Below, piece by piece: positions 1-12,886 of a stretch of DNA of 64,000 nt; within the stretch, counting starts at the first letter, position 1; the number at the start of each line of letters is the position of its first letter. The translations under genes were made by a program, and so were the position numbers. The stretch comes from Archegozetes longisetosus (taxonomy: Eukaryota; Arthropoda; Arachnida; Sarcoptiformes; Trhypochthoniidae), in assembly GCA_018873245.2 (NCBI GenBank), contig JAEMBT020000004.1, positions 4,884,573 to 4,948,572 of the forward strand. The letters run 5' to 3'. The notes under the pieces are model-generated. The model had not been told where the DNA came from. It was given only the letters and a program-made list of their open reading frames with translations, and searched no databases.

Positions 1-1579
1 CCGTTCCTTTTCCCATTTGATACGAGATATTTATTATTTTATGTAACATGTTTTGATCGAGATCGAGCTCTACAGCGATTACTAGATAGTGCACCAGAAC
101 TGACTGGCAGTGATTCGAGTGAAAGAGTCACTCCAAGACTTGATAGAAGAAAAAGAACTGTTTCAAGAGATGATATTCTCAAACAAGCTGAAACTGTTTT
201 ACATGATTTGGGTAGTTCTAAAGCATTACTCGAAATACAGTATGAGAACGAAGTCGGAACTGGTTTAGGACCTACTCTTGAATTCTATGCACTGGTTTCG
301 AAAGAGTTACAGCGTGCTGATCTTGAGATGTGGAGAGGAGAACCAGTCTCCTCGCCTAAAGTAGTTGTCCCACAACCCAATCATAAGATAACTGCTACCT
401 CTTCTTCCAGTTCTAATGAAAATCAAACGAATAATCTCTCCCAAAACACAAATAATAATAATCAACAGTCAGTTCAGTACATCTATTCACCGACTGGTCT
501 CTTTCCTGCACCGATTGGTCGCAATACTAAAGCCGGTCAAGTCTCGAAATCTCGTCAACGCTTTAAACTACTTGGAAAGTTTGTGGCGAAAGCTATAATG
601 GATTCTCGAATGGTAAATCATTAAGTGGTTGACTAGAATTTCTAATGATTTTGTTCCGTTTTTTCCATGGAATCTTAGATTGATATACCTCTGAGTATGA
701 TATTTTACAAATGGTTGTTAAGTCAAGAATTCACTCTAAACATCGCTGATATGCAATACATTGACTCAACATTTTCACGATCGGTCATAGAAATGGAGAA
801 AATAGCTCAACAAAAATTGAGAATTGTATGCACTCTGAGATTATTAATGAGAATGTATTATATTTTATATAACTGTTTTTCTGTTCTATTTACAGAAAAA
901 TAATGTTGATTCTAATAAAGAAGGCAATAATTTAGATTCACTCAAACTCCATGGCTGTAGTATCGAAGACCTTAATTTAGATTATACATTGCCGGGTTAT
1001 CCAAACATAGAACTAAGAAAAGGTGGTCGAGATTTATGTGTTTCTATTGATAATATCGAACATTATGTTCGACTTTTATGTCACTGGACCTTAGTCGAAG
1101 GCGTCAACCGTCAAATGGAAGCTTTTCGTGAAGGATTCGACTCCGTGTTTCCCTCATCACATCTTCAAGTTTTCTTTCCCGAAGAATTGGAGCAATTGTT
1201 CTGTGGTAGTAGTCAAAAGCAATGGGATGTTAAGATGTTGATGGAGTGTTGCAAAACAGATCACGGATACACTCACGACAGTCGCGCCATAAGATTTCTG
1301 TTCGAAATAATGAGTTCTTATAATGTCGAGGATCAGCGCAAGTTTTTGCAATTTGTGACTGGATCGCCGCGATTGCCGGTCGGAGGCTTCCGAAGTTTAA
1401 CACCTCCGCTGACTATTGTTCGTAAAACTATTGAAGGCGTGGAAAATCCCAATTGTTTGCCAAGTGTTATGACTTGTGTGAATTATCTTAAATTGCCAGA
1501 TTATGCCACTATTGACATAATGAGGGAAAAGTTAAGAATTGCCATCAATGAGGGACAGCTTTCTTTTCATTTGTCTTAA
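1..1579 (+). CDS. TRIP12: HECT E3 ubiquitin ligase TRIP12, C-terminal part
   Basis: E3 ligase of the ubiquitin-fusion-degradation and DNA-damage pathways, acting mainly in the nucleus. The 5' end lies outside the window: frame 1 is already open at base 1 and reads [11 protein letters not shown] followed by [17 protein letters not shown], a TRIP12 hallmark just before the HECT domain. Exons are 1-612, 679-825 and 896-1579, with introns of 66 and 70 bp; all junctions keep frame. The HECT N-lobe includes the stretch [20 protein letters not shown]. The C-lobe ends with the catalytic segment [13 protein letters not shown] (Cys codon 1475-1477) and the terminal FHLS typical of HECT ligases. A low-complexity Ser/Asn/Gln insert sits in the N-lobe at about 400-480. 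Family assignment is very secure; the fly orthologue is ctrip. Confidence 0.96.
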
Positions 1580-2778
1580 CGAGATCTATCATTATCAAAT
1601 GAATTATCCTTTAATATAAACAATGTTTCCTAAAATCAAACAATTGGCGAATCGTCTTAATATTGTCTTTCGCTATTGAAACAAAACCTTATTCGAAAGT
1701 CAAACAAATATATGATCTCTGATTATTAATCATCAATAACAGCATCATTCAAAACAATGTTGCAATAATTGGAATAAAGATGCGCTTTAATTAAAAGCTG
1801 CAAAACATTGACTAAAATCTGTGATCAGTTCTAATGAAATTTCTGTTTTTATTTTGTTTGATAACTTTAATGTAATGAAAATACGCTTAAAGAAAATTAG
1901 TTCATTGGCATCATATATAATGCACAACTTGTAGTCGATATTATGCTGAAGCAAATAATCAGTTCATCATTCGTTTCGATCTGCTTCTCTTTATTCGATC
2001 AAAACTAATAATCTGTACTTACCCGCGATGTAAATCTTTAATTTGATATCTATAAAAATATTAAACAGAAAAGTTATTGAGTTAAGTAATATTTTCTTTT
2101 GATGATAAATATGAGAATTACTCTATTTGTTCCATATCTTGTCATTTATATTCAATAAAATAAATATTCAACCCAGTTTTATTCAATTACTTTGTAGTTA
2201 TAATAAAGGATATACTTTCAACCATCATTTTTTATCAGCGTAATTCTAGATTTCATTCGTTAATATAATTTATCCTCCATACTCATCAATCAACTTATTA
2301 CTAAGTGTTTCTATGAGTCTTGTCAAAATTGATTAAATAATTTTGGATTTTTATTGGACTAGAGGTGAACTACCAGAAGCAGGTGAACCACCGTGTTGTT
2401 TGTAGTGTTCAACAACACGTCTTCAATTAATTCATGGTAAGCCTTTAGCAACTTTAAGCATCGAAACTTTTGTTCTTATAGTGATGCTCATCTGAAAGCT
2501 GAACACAAGAAATGAAATGGTTGTTGATATGCGTTTTGTAAACTGAAAGCAATTTCTGCTCCACGAAACTAAATATCCATATAATCAATTGATTTGAATA
2601 ATTAAAACTTTTCAATAATTGAAACATTTGTCATACGAAAACTCAGACGTAATTAATGGTCACTATTGCAAAATAAGTTTACGAAAAATAGTGAAACGTA
2701 ATGATAAACAAAATATTAGTTTGTCTTCAGTATTTTATTGATTTTTTAAGTTGATTTCAAATTATCTTAAATTTAATT
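1580..2778. other. Intergenic, TRIP12 to NBAS
   Basis: About 1.2 kb of AT-rich sequence with no credible ORF on either strand. It should hold the TRIP12 3'UTR (AATAAA-like signals occur near 2154) and the promoter of the next gene. I searched it for the missing WD40 N-terminus of NBAS and saw none. Confidence 0.6.
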
Positions 2779-5606
2779 ATGAATACATACAATAGTGATC
2801 CGGAACAAGTAATCAGGAGAAGAAAACCAGCTAAAATATCACTAAAAGTGACTTGAATTATATCAAAGAAAGTGATGAAAAACTATCTAAAAATAAATAC
2901 AACAAAAACACATATGATTTTAATTATTATTTAACTCTTATTTTAAACTATTTAAAATCTATTGTTTTCAAAATAACTGGTATTAAAAGTCTTGAACCAC
3001 CGAAGAAGATAATCGATAACTTGTTGGAAAAGTTTCCGTTTGACGAATTGGAAACACCCTCGGCCGAAGAACTTTTTGCACGAAAACTACAGAACAATGA
3101 ATACAAAGATGCGATGGATTTTGCGCTCATTTATGGCTTTGATGTCGATATTGTGTATCAAAGAATGTGGAGAGACACTCCGATCAGTGAAGAAACTATC
3201 GATGAATGCTTAGGCAAAATATCTAAACGTTTTTGGGTTCTTCGGGAATGTGTTGAATGTGTGGCAAAAGATATGGATGTCATGAAACGATTATTAGAGT
3301 TTGGGCTTAATATTACACAATTAAAAGACATCAAAACGAATTTCAAGAGTAGTGAAGACAAGGATTTGTTGAACGAAGAAGAATTTGATAGCAATAATGA
3401 GTGGGGACTAGATTTGAATTCGTTGACTCTTGAGGAGAAACAGATATGTATCTGGAGGATACGATTGTTGCAATATTTGGATCGATTGACTTTATATGAA
3501 CTTATTCTTAGCAAAAGAGACAATACAAGCGATAGATTTAATAACGAATATAATAGTAAATTTTTCCAATTATTTCGTGATATGAGTGCTTTTGAAGCCG
3601 CCATTCATTTCGCTCGTAATTCTGATTGTAATGCGGTCTCTTTGTTATTTACATACGAAAAAAAGGATATTTTAGATCATCGACTGGTTGTTTTATCGAA
3701 TTTTCCCGAAACTCTATCACCGAAAAAATATGAGTCACTTCTGCCTATTGCCAGATCACCTAAAGTTAAAGGACATGAAGTTCATGAATGGAACCAAATG
3801 CAGTTAAGAGAAGTGGACTGGATCGAAAAATATAGCGATCAGTTGCTTTCCGGTTTGATTAATTCTCAATACGAGACTGACTTTTATGCTGATAATTCGA
3901 AACTTCTGAAATATAAAACCAACCAATTGACCAAAGCACTACTGTCTCAATGGTTTTTAGAGAGGAGTCGAGAAATCATTTCTTTGACATCCTTAGTCGG
4001 AAATACTTTCGATCTCATACAGATAGGTATCGAGCATAAGGTTCCCGGTCTCGAGAAGCTTTATCTCGATTTAGATATTTATGGTTTAATTGTTTACGAG
4101 TCAAACACTTCTCAAGACGTTGATTTTGAGGAATTTGAAACTTATTCAAATAATCAAAAAATTGAGCTATTAATGAGTGAAGCACTCAAAAGTGAAGAAC
4201 AGTTTATGCTTTATATCGAAAAGTTTTTGAAAAAATTTATTTCAAAAGTTTGCAAAGAAGATCAGAAGCTATTACAAACAGTTGGAAAAGAACTATTTCG
4301 TGATTATTTAGTGTCAGTCGCGCGCGATAATCTTGAATTTTGTCTGAAAGTCTTTGAAAATTCAAGTTTAAGTAATATCGAAGTCGAAAAGTTAGAGAAA
4401 CAGAAGACTATTGAAGATCCGTGTGATCTGATTGAGTTCGCTATCGATTGCATTTACGCGTTTGAAGATATCAAACAACTGGAAACAGCGTTCAAGATAA
4501 TGGAATGTTTACCCCAACGAGATATGGTTCAACTTATTGCCAACAATGACATGATTAAAGCTAAACGTTTGAATGAATTGAACGATGAGGCTGACAAACT
4601 TGAAAACTATTTAGTTGTCGCAGAAATTATGGAACAATATGACATTCCGCCCACTATTTATCAAATCAGAAATTTGGAGATGTCTAACGATAGAGAAGGA
4701 GTTAAACAGTTGTTCACTCGGCTGACTCGAAGTTGCGCTAAAAAGTCCAAACCTTTGAGTGTTAATGAATGGATGGAAGTGTTCAAAAGTCTTCAAGAAG
4801 TTCGTAAAATGTGTTTCGCTGATTGTATAACTGAAGACGAATTGTTTGAAATATTCGTACAAACATTACTTTGTTCTGCAAGAAAAGATAATTTCGGATT
4901 AGCCGCGAGTTTCATGCAATTAGACTCTGATGTTAAGTATAAAAAGAAAGTCATTCCGTTCGCAAAGTCTAAGAAATTATTGTTGACTGCGGCCCAGGAA
5001 TACATCAATTCTTCAGATTCTGCTAATGACCATAACATAACATTGGCAAAGGAATGTTTGCAACTGATCGACGAAAAAGAACAACAAAAAGATGTTTTGA
5101 TCACTGAAGAACTCAATCTGATCGAAGCCTTATTCATAATCGATGACAACTTTGATCTAAAACTGCTACCGATTCAAATACGTCTCATTCCTCAACCGAG
5201 GCTAGAACTGATCGAAAGAATTCTGAAGTCATCATCAAAGGCATACGCGAAAACTTCTAAAATAATGAAATTGGCGCAAGTCTTGAAAGTGTGCAATGAT
5301 TTCGGACCCGATTATCGAGAGGGAACTGTTTTATCTATGATCGCAAACGTGGCTTTTGAGGCTAAAGACTATAAACATTGTTTCAATACATGCGAACTTA
5401 TTATGAAAAATAGTTATTCGATTGGTTGGAAAGTGTGCCTTAAATTAGGTCTAAATGAAAACTACCAGAACATTGAAAATAGGCTTCAGTTGTTGTGCTT
5501 TGCTCTCACTTATTGCGATCAAAATGAAGAGACTGAGCTCTTGAACATAATCAGTGCAATCAAGCACATCAAAGATACTTATGATATCAAACTATCTAAG
5601 ATTTAG
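2779..5606 (+). CDS. NBAS: NBAS-like protein reduced to the Sec39 domain
   Basis: NBAS is the metazoan relative of yeast Dsl3/Sec39. It belongs to the NRZ/syntaxin-18 tethering complex for Golgi-to-ER retrograde vesicles and has a second role in nonsense-mediated decay. The intronless frame is open from 2835 to 5606, about 920 codons. It matches the Sec39 helical domain end to end, with landmarks such as YQRMWRDTPISEE, KISKRFWVLREC, LLQYLDRLTLYE and LSNFPETLSPKKYESLLP. Human NBAS is about 2,370 residues, with a WD40 propeller before this domain and about 1,000 residues after it; both are absent here. The start is unclear. The best upstream ATG (2779) is in another frame and hits TGA at 2854, while the first in-frame ATG (3114) lies inside conserved sequence. 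A one-base indel in the A-run at 2844-2847, or a tiny unseen exon, would reconcile them. Confidence 0.88.
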
Positions 5607-5892
5607 GTAATTTATCTGTAACTCAGTTCTGACAAGGGCTTAGTTGTTAAATACTGGCTACTGTTTTGTAAAATTTTTTATCAATCAATAAATTGGATGT
5701 GTTTTTAAAAATGAATTTGGCGCTAAACTGCTCCACAAATGAAGTGAAGCATTAAAGAGTTTGCGTTGAATGCCCGCCTCTCTTCAAGTTTATTGATGAA
5801 AATCATGTGCTCACTATTGATAGCAATTCTATAATTACATTACGAAATGCATAATAAAAGTTTGAAAACTGACTGCTTTTATATAATTGAAA

Positions 5893-7281
5893 ATGATTTT
5901 TAGACACTCAATAAATAGGTTCTTAATAAGTAAAAGTTTGTGTAATGTAATAATAAAGCGTTGTTTTGGTGATGCTTTGGGAAAACCAAGAAATCGAAAC
6001 TTGAACAAGATTTGGTCTCAAAAGCACACTTCTGAACAATATTTTTATATAAATGACAATCGAATAGCGCAAATGGTTTTAAACCATTTAAACCATGATT
6101 TGCCAAATGAAAAGTCGATTATATTTGAGGCAAGTCCAGGAACTGGTATATTGACCACTCATTTACTCCGAAACGGCGCTCCATTGGTTCGGGTTTTCGA
6201 AGAAAATCAACAGTTTTTGGCGGAGTTGAACGTAAGAATATTTTGCAGATCGATTATCAAATTTAAAACAAATGTTAATTATAATGAATTTTTTGATGAC
6301 AGAAACTGAAGACTTCGTATCCAAACCAATTGCAAATAATTGATAAACAAATATTGAATTTACCGAATATTACGTATAAATACTGGGACTTTGACGAACA
6401 CATCGTCAACAGTATGTTCGCTGATGTCCCAAACAATAGTTGGCGTTCATCGCCGTCAATTAAATTTGTGGCAGTTCTGTCGCCTAATCTTTCGGCTAAA
6501 TTTCTTCGCTTTGTTATAAAACAATTGACTCAATTCGATTTGTTTTTCTCTAAAGGCAGGACACAGTTCTTAGTGTTTATATCAGAGAAGGAGTGCAATT
6601 ATATGACTGCAAAGCCATCTGAGAACATGATATTTTACAGATCGTGTACTGTTTTATACAATACTTTGTTTGATATTGAAGTTCTTGAAACTGTTCCATA
6701 CAGTGCTTTTGCCGCTTACACCAAAATTCAACAAAAGTCAAAATCAGTGAGTTTTAATAATTTTTGTTTCAGTTCATATGAATAATCAATTTGTTATTAA
6801 ATACATTGAATTCAGAAAATGGAAGAAATTACAAAACTGGTTCGTCTGACGCCTAAACTGTGTTTAGCTGAGTTCGATAGTGAAATGCTTATGGATTATC
6901 ATTATTTCGTTTCGCAAACATTTATGAAAAGGAGAAATTGGGTAATCCCCTTTTTAGAGTAAGTTCAAAATCAATTTTCTCCTCAAATAAAAATACTAAA
7001 AATCGATGATTGCCATCAGAAAATGGTTTCCAAATTGTGGGCCACAACTAATCAAAATGGGAATTCCAGTCTTCAAATGTTTCGGTGACTTAACGCCTCA
7101 GGAAGTTTTCGATATATTTCTACATTTTATTAAGCCTTCTGATTATAGAACATCTCTATTCAAATCGTTAGCAGCAAGTAATCAACTTTTTGCGACCGAT
7201 TCTCGACTTGATGAGGAGGTGAACGAAGCAGAAGATACAAAAGATCTGTTTGATCATGAATTATTAGACGATAATAATTAA
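5893..7281 (+). CDS. TFB2M: Mitochondrial transcription factor B2 (dimethyladenosine transferase 2)
   Basis: Partner of mitochondrial RNA polymerase that melts promoters in the mitochondrial matrix; it derives from KsgA-type rRNA dimethyladenosine transferases. Exons 5893-6231, 6303-6746, 6816-6958 and 7020-7281 join in frame to a 395-residue protein, essentially the family length. The N-terminus is basic and lacks acidic residues over about 25 residues, as expected for a mitochondrial targeting peptide. The SAM-binding loop reads FEASPGTGILTTHLL at about 80. The C-terminus carries the TFB2M-specific block PNCGPQLI followed by FGDLTPQEVFDIF and an acidic tail. The ATG at 5893 is preferred because it opens the targeting peptide. 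The gene starts 287 bp after the NBAS stop on the same strand and converges with GCP3. Confidence 0.93.
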
Positions 7282-7555
7282 TGCATTTAATACTTTTTTA
7301 TTTAATGTAGAAGAAAATCTTAACAAACAAACAAACTATGTGTATATAAGTTAGTATCGACTTATGATATCAGGGATTAAGTCATTAATAAAAAAAATAA
7401 ACACGCTTTATAAATGCGTTCAATTAAAAGCTAAAAACTATAAACTTATTTACATTGAATTTTAATTCGAATGTTAATGAAGAAAAACCACTCTTTAGTT
7501 AAAGTTAACGAATGACTCCTTTGGACATCGGGCTTTAGTCTTATATTAATGGTAA

Positions 7556-10395
7556 CTATTTTGATGGGGACGTATCGATTGATAGGCGATGTTTATGGGA
7601 TGCAAAAGTAAATGATGTTTCAAGACGTTTGTCTCGTTTTTTATAGTGCTCATTATAGTCAAGTCGAGCACTCAGTTCTTGTAATTCTCTGTCCTGATGA
7701 TCGGCCAATATGACTAAAAACTTGTGAACGTTGTCCTGGTAGTTATGCGTCACTATTGCCATCCATGCGATTGCTTTAGGAATAGTGTCATTTTCAAATA
7801 GAGCTCTTCTTTCTTCTTCAACCTTGTCTTCTTCGCCAACAATACCCCATTGGCCCTTTTTCTCATTATTTTCGAGATTCAATTCATATCTATCTCGCGC
7901 TGAGATTTCAACATCTAATGCTTTCAAAAAGCTTTCCAAATGAGTTTGAAACTCAAGAATATAATCGCAAATAGCTCTGTACTGTAAATATATTTCTTCT
8001 GAAGATGGATCGAGAAACGATCTTCTGATAACATGTTCCAAAAACTCGCAGTGGGCTCTAATCAAAAGGTCGACATCTCTCGGATTATTGAGTTCTGTCT
8101 GCAACTGAATCCATTGGCACTCAAGAACATCAAACGTTAAATAATATTCCATTTGTCTAATAAAATGCATCATTTCTGACAAAAGCATATGAAAACTGTG
8201 AAAAGCGGACCTCAAGCTCGGAATTTGTTTCTCTAGTTTGGCGTACGAGACAAGACTTTTCCATAAAGTTGTCAAAACGTATTCCATTCGTTTTGAGCGC
8301 CAGAGATGTTTGAAAAGTTTAGGATAAATTTTTTGGCTCTCATTAGTGAATATCGTACTGATGGGACTGTCTATTCGATAGGTCAGCGCAAATATATCCC
8401 AACCCGACTCATTGATTCCAGATTCTGATAACATGATGTCGATTCTGTTGACAATTTCTGGGTCGTCGAACTGCGCGTTTGTACCTCTTATGGCACTTTC
8501 TAACAACTGAACAACTGCGTGACGCGCCAACTTATTCGCTGGTTTATTCAATTGAGGCGACAACATATCCATCAAATGTCGGACAAAATCTCCCTGGCCT
8601 AAAAGCATATACTGTCGCAAGCCTCGGAAATGATCGTGAAGCTTATAATTTTCGTTCAGTATCTTAAGTGATGTTCGACTAATTTCCTTATAAGCAGTTT
8701 CAAGAAGTATGTGAAAATCATTTTGTTCGTCATTCTTAGGTCTTTTTCGATTGAAAAGTGACTCCAAATTAGTGCTTTCGAAAGATTGCTTGAGATGCGC
8801 ATATCCAGGAACATAAGCAGTGACTTGATTGCGACACACCTGATGCAACATATATATGGCTTTTCCAGTGGCCAGTATTTTCTCGGCTTGTTCTTTAGTT
8901 ATAAAACCAGGTAACATGGCTTTGTTTATCACATACCTGTCGTGCCAAAAAGCAGCACTCAGTGGAGACGTTTGCGTGACTCCCACTCGATTCGTAGCGA
9001 TAAAAAATTCCTTATAATAATCTTCGAGTTCCCCGTGAAATATCCATTGACTGAGCATTCGTCTGATTGGAAGCACCACTTGATTCAATATTCGTGTTAA
9101 ACAATTTTTCATATTAGGATCTCCGTGTCTCATAACATGATAGACAACACTGGCTAGAGCACCACCTTTTTTGTTTTTGCACTGCTCCACCAGGCAGGCC
9201 AATACTTTGAGCCGAAAAAATGATTCAAAACTCCATACTTGCAATCGATGCAGTGTGACGCGTGGCGTCAAATCAGAATCATTATCGTGTAATTGCTCTT
9301 CAATCACAGTTATTAATCGATAATATTCAAGAATTTCGTCGTGAAGTGCAGAGGCAAAGCTTTGGCAGACGTGACCGTTTGACTTGTCTCGTGATATGTA
9401 ATTACAATACTTATTAATTTTATTGAAAAGCCATCCCATGTTTGTCAAGCGTAGCGCTAGCTTTGACTGAGAGGCAGGAATATAATAATGGCTGTTAATC
9501 ACATATTTGCCTTCTTTTGCTGCGTCAGCGGTTATTATCTTTCCATTGAGTCCTTGGAAAGCAAATAATATTTCTCTTATTATTTCTTGTTCAGAGACGT
9601 AGCTGCTTGAAGTGGTTCCATCAACATGTATAGTATGCGGACGAATATTACGAGTCTTCTTCATTTGATGATGTCTTGTGGGCGATGAACAACCCATGAA
9701 ATGGTTAATACTTGCACTATCAATACTGCCCATTGGCAACAGTTTTGCCAAATCGTGATAACTGTTTGGCATTCCATTTATGGCACCGTTTGTGTGAACC
9801 GGTGACAAACTAGTCATTGATCTTATGGCAGTCGACAACGAAGACGAACACATCGGTTGTATAGTCAACGGATTGAATCCATTGTTGAGTAAATGGAGTG
9901 AATCTGAATTCGGCTGAAGAGAAGGTGCAGACAAGTGATACAAGAACTCCAATAAAGCGATTGGGTTTCGACATAGCGTTGGATTTCGTTTCAGTTTGTG
10001 ATACAATTCCTCAATTCGGAGACCTTCGCTGTCACGAAATTCTCGCGAAACTAATCATAAGAAATGATTAGAGATTAATTTGAAATCAAAATCAATCAGA
10101 TCTTGGAATAGATTACGCTTTTGTTTGACTTTGGACATCAAATAGAGTTCTTCACATTCACCCAGTTGCGAGTTCGGTGCTCGAAGTAATTGAAATGACA
10201 GTTGATATAGTTTAGAGACATCTTCTGCTCATTAATTGATAGGTTGTTAGTAAATTTCCAACTAATTATAAGATAATAGATTGATATTAGGTTCAGACCT
10301 GTATTAATGGATCCCAGATGTTTGGCACATAATCGATACACAAGTGATGGCAATTCAATGACATCTTTCACATTATTATCTTTTTGGGAATTCAT
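7556..10395 (-). CDS. TUBGCP3: Gamma-tubulin complex component 3
   Basis: Core subunit of the gamma-tubulin ring complex, which nucleates microtubules at centrosomes and spindle poles. Exons on the minus strand are 10395-10299, 10224-10117 and 10050-7556. They splice in frame to 899 residues (human about 907). The first two exons supply the N-terminal conserved region (SLVYRLCAKHLG and YLMSKVKQKLSREFRDSEG), which the single long ORF would miss. The GRIP1 domain follows from about 225, with MGWLFNKINKYC, VWSFESFFRLKVLACLVEQC and WIFHGELEDYYKEFF. The GRIP2 domain, which binds gamma-tubulin, contains FRGLRQYMLLGQGDFVRHLMD and MHFIRQMEYYLTFDVLE. The gene is convergent with TFB2M, with 274 bp between the two stops. 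Confidence 0.95.
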
Positions 10396-12886
10396 TCTAT
10401 CACTAAAATTATTTTAATATAATAAGATCGTAATTATAATAATTTATCTAATTTTTAGCATTTCAAATAAAACCAAAATCAAAACTGAAATAAAGCCAAA
10501 CAACTGCGAAGTGAAGGTTTGGCGCCAAATTTGGTAAAACTTTGTTTTGAGTATTACACTAATAACTGGTTCGCTCAGTTTTACTGTTATATTGCTATGA
10601 ATGCAACCAATGCACAACTATTAGAGAAACATATAATTACATTTTACTACATAAAACTTGTTTTATGGAAATTTTATTGCTCCAAATCAAGTTTCAAATC
10701 TTTTGATATGCTTTGATGCATCTCTAGTTACTTATTCCTAAAGGATATAAAGGGATAGCTTAAGACTCTATCAGTTTTATAGTTTAAGCCAATAGTAATC
10801 GAATGACTCTAAGAACTGATGATTACTACAATCAAAAGATAAATAAAGTTGCGAATGAACTTGCAAATTGCTATCAAAAAATAAGTAAGAAATAATAAAT
10901 TACAAGCAAATTGTGATGGTAGCATCAATGCTTTTCTACGCAAACTTTAAAGTCATATCAATTGAACTTGAGTAAAATGAAACTAAGTCAATTTTTGTTC
11001 ACATTTACAACCAACTATTACTATTAACAATTTTTAAAAAGTTTTAAAAATCAACTTTAATCAGCATTTATTTGCTTAAATGATAAAAATGGTGATAAGC
11101 CCAAGTTTGATTTGCTATTTATGACTTTTGATCGTGTTGTCGAGCAAACTGAAAAGATACTAAAAGCTCAATAGCCTACGCAATCCAATTAAATCGTTCA
11201 TGACATTCATCAAAATCAATCAACTTTGATAATCTCCTCAACGATTCATACTATTTATATCTCTAACGATTTTTACCTATAACTTGAGAAAAATAAGAAT
11301 AAGTTCGATAGCATTGATAGATTTTCTGCAAAACCAATAGCTATTTATGTCTACTTTGCTCTGAATAAAACGACACATTTTACGATCATTTTATCTAATC
11401 AGTTGTCAAATGCGACTTCCATTCGTTACAATAGTTTAAAGTTATCGAAAAAATCATTTTGAGTGAGCTCAACTTTAAACTGGAACACCCCTTTAATATC
11501 GTCAAAATCTAAACTCTCAAATGATGGAATCTTAATCTTAATCAATGCTAGCAGTAACATTTGAGTGAATATTAGTTTGATTTTTAAATTTTACTAACTT
11601 ACTAACGTTTTTACAAAAAATCTGACTTTTGGCCAACAATACAAATTGTTGAGCAAGATGTCTATGATTTGCAACTATCAAAGTAATATTAGCTGATTCT
11701 TCGTTACGATAGCAGGATTTTAGCTCTGGAAGTGATCTCTCACTTGTTCGTCATTAGAACATTGCAATCGATGATAGTACTTAGACTTATTCACTTCTGT
11801 GCAGGCATATTCTGAGAAAATCATTCAAAAAGAATGCGAATATTATTAAACTTGTAGATAGTCTATGAAATCCATGAAGTTGTTAGCTATGTAATAGGAA
11901 TCTCTGACTCACTATTACTAAATCAATTAGTTTTTGTTACACAACTAAAACTTTAGGCAATAATTTTTTGATGAAACAGATTTTTAAATATTATTCAAAC
12001 TATAATTTGATGAATAAATTTGAAACAGTCGTTAGTTTCTTTCACAATCAATACGAAGCGTGCGATCAATAAATTGATAGTATTTGATAATCGTAGAAAT
12101 AAAATTGATTTGTTCCTTCACCTGATCTGGCCTATGCAGAAAATGTTAAAATTTTATCATGAACTTTGTAATTTTAGTTATTTGTTAACTGAAACAGAAA
12201 TAAATCATTTTTACGGGTTTTCACTGCATACTAAATCTTTATAAGTACTATACCTAACGTAAAATAAAAACTTCGTAACACTTCACAGAATTACAAGACA
12301 TATCTTGGTTACGAGCTGTTTGTTTTATGAAGAATAAAGAATATAAAATTTTTGGAGGTAGATTTTGTATTTGTAGGTAAAATAAGCCAGGCTACATTTA
12401 CCACATAAGAACACTATGCTATGACCACTTTATTACGTTAAACAAGTCTGGTTAGGTTACGCGGCTCCGGGCATAGATTCATTTCTAATCCATCTCAGCT
12501 ATCTTCAGTCTAGTGACTTTATAATTTTAGTTAATGCAAAGATACTCGATTCAGTTGATTCCATGTACTTCTTAATTGAAGATTCGAAGTAGTACAATCT
12601 TTCAAGTCTATCAATAATACAGCAAAACCACTGCTAGTGTCATATCTTGCGATCCTTACCATTAATTTGAAAAATCATCTTGAAAAGCATATGATAATAA
12701 TTGCTAAAGTTTATTGGTAAGAATTCGTAAAACCAGTGATCGAATCATACAACTAAAAGTTTGAATTTCATTTTATTGAAAAGTAGTTCGATATTTGATT
12801 TAAAGCTTCAAAGCGTTTAAAAGAAAAAAGCATTTCAAATATAGTAAATGAAAAGCTGATTGTAGTCAAACACAAATACTGTTTAA
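10396..12886. other. Gene-free stretch
   Basis: About 2.5 kb of AT-rich sequence. It contains the GCP3 promoter side and the region 3' of the S28 peptidase. The longest open frames (10519-10716, 12020-12244) lack family similarity, coding-like composition and splice context. I see no RNA gene and no transposon ends here. Confidence 0.55.

Noticed and set aside
10519-12244. Open frames of 65-74 codons in the gene-free stretch 10.4-12.9 kb
   Set aside because: No domain, no splice context and AT-driven composition; consistent with chance frames.
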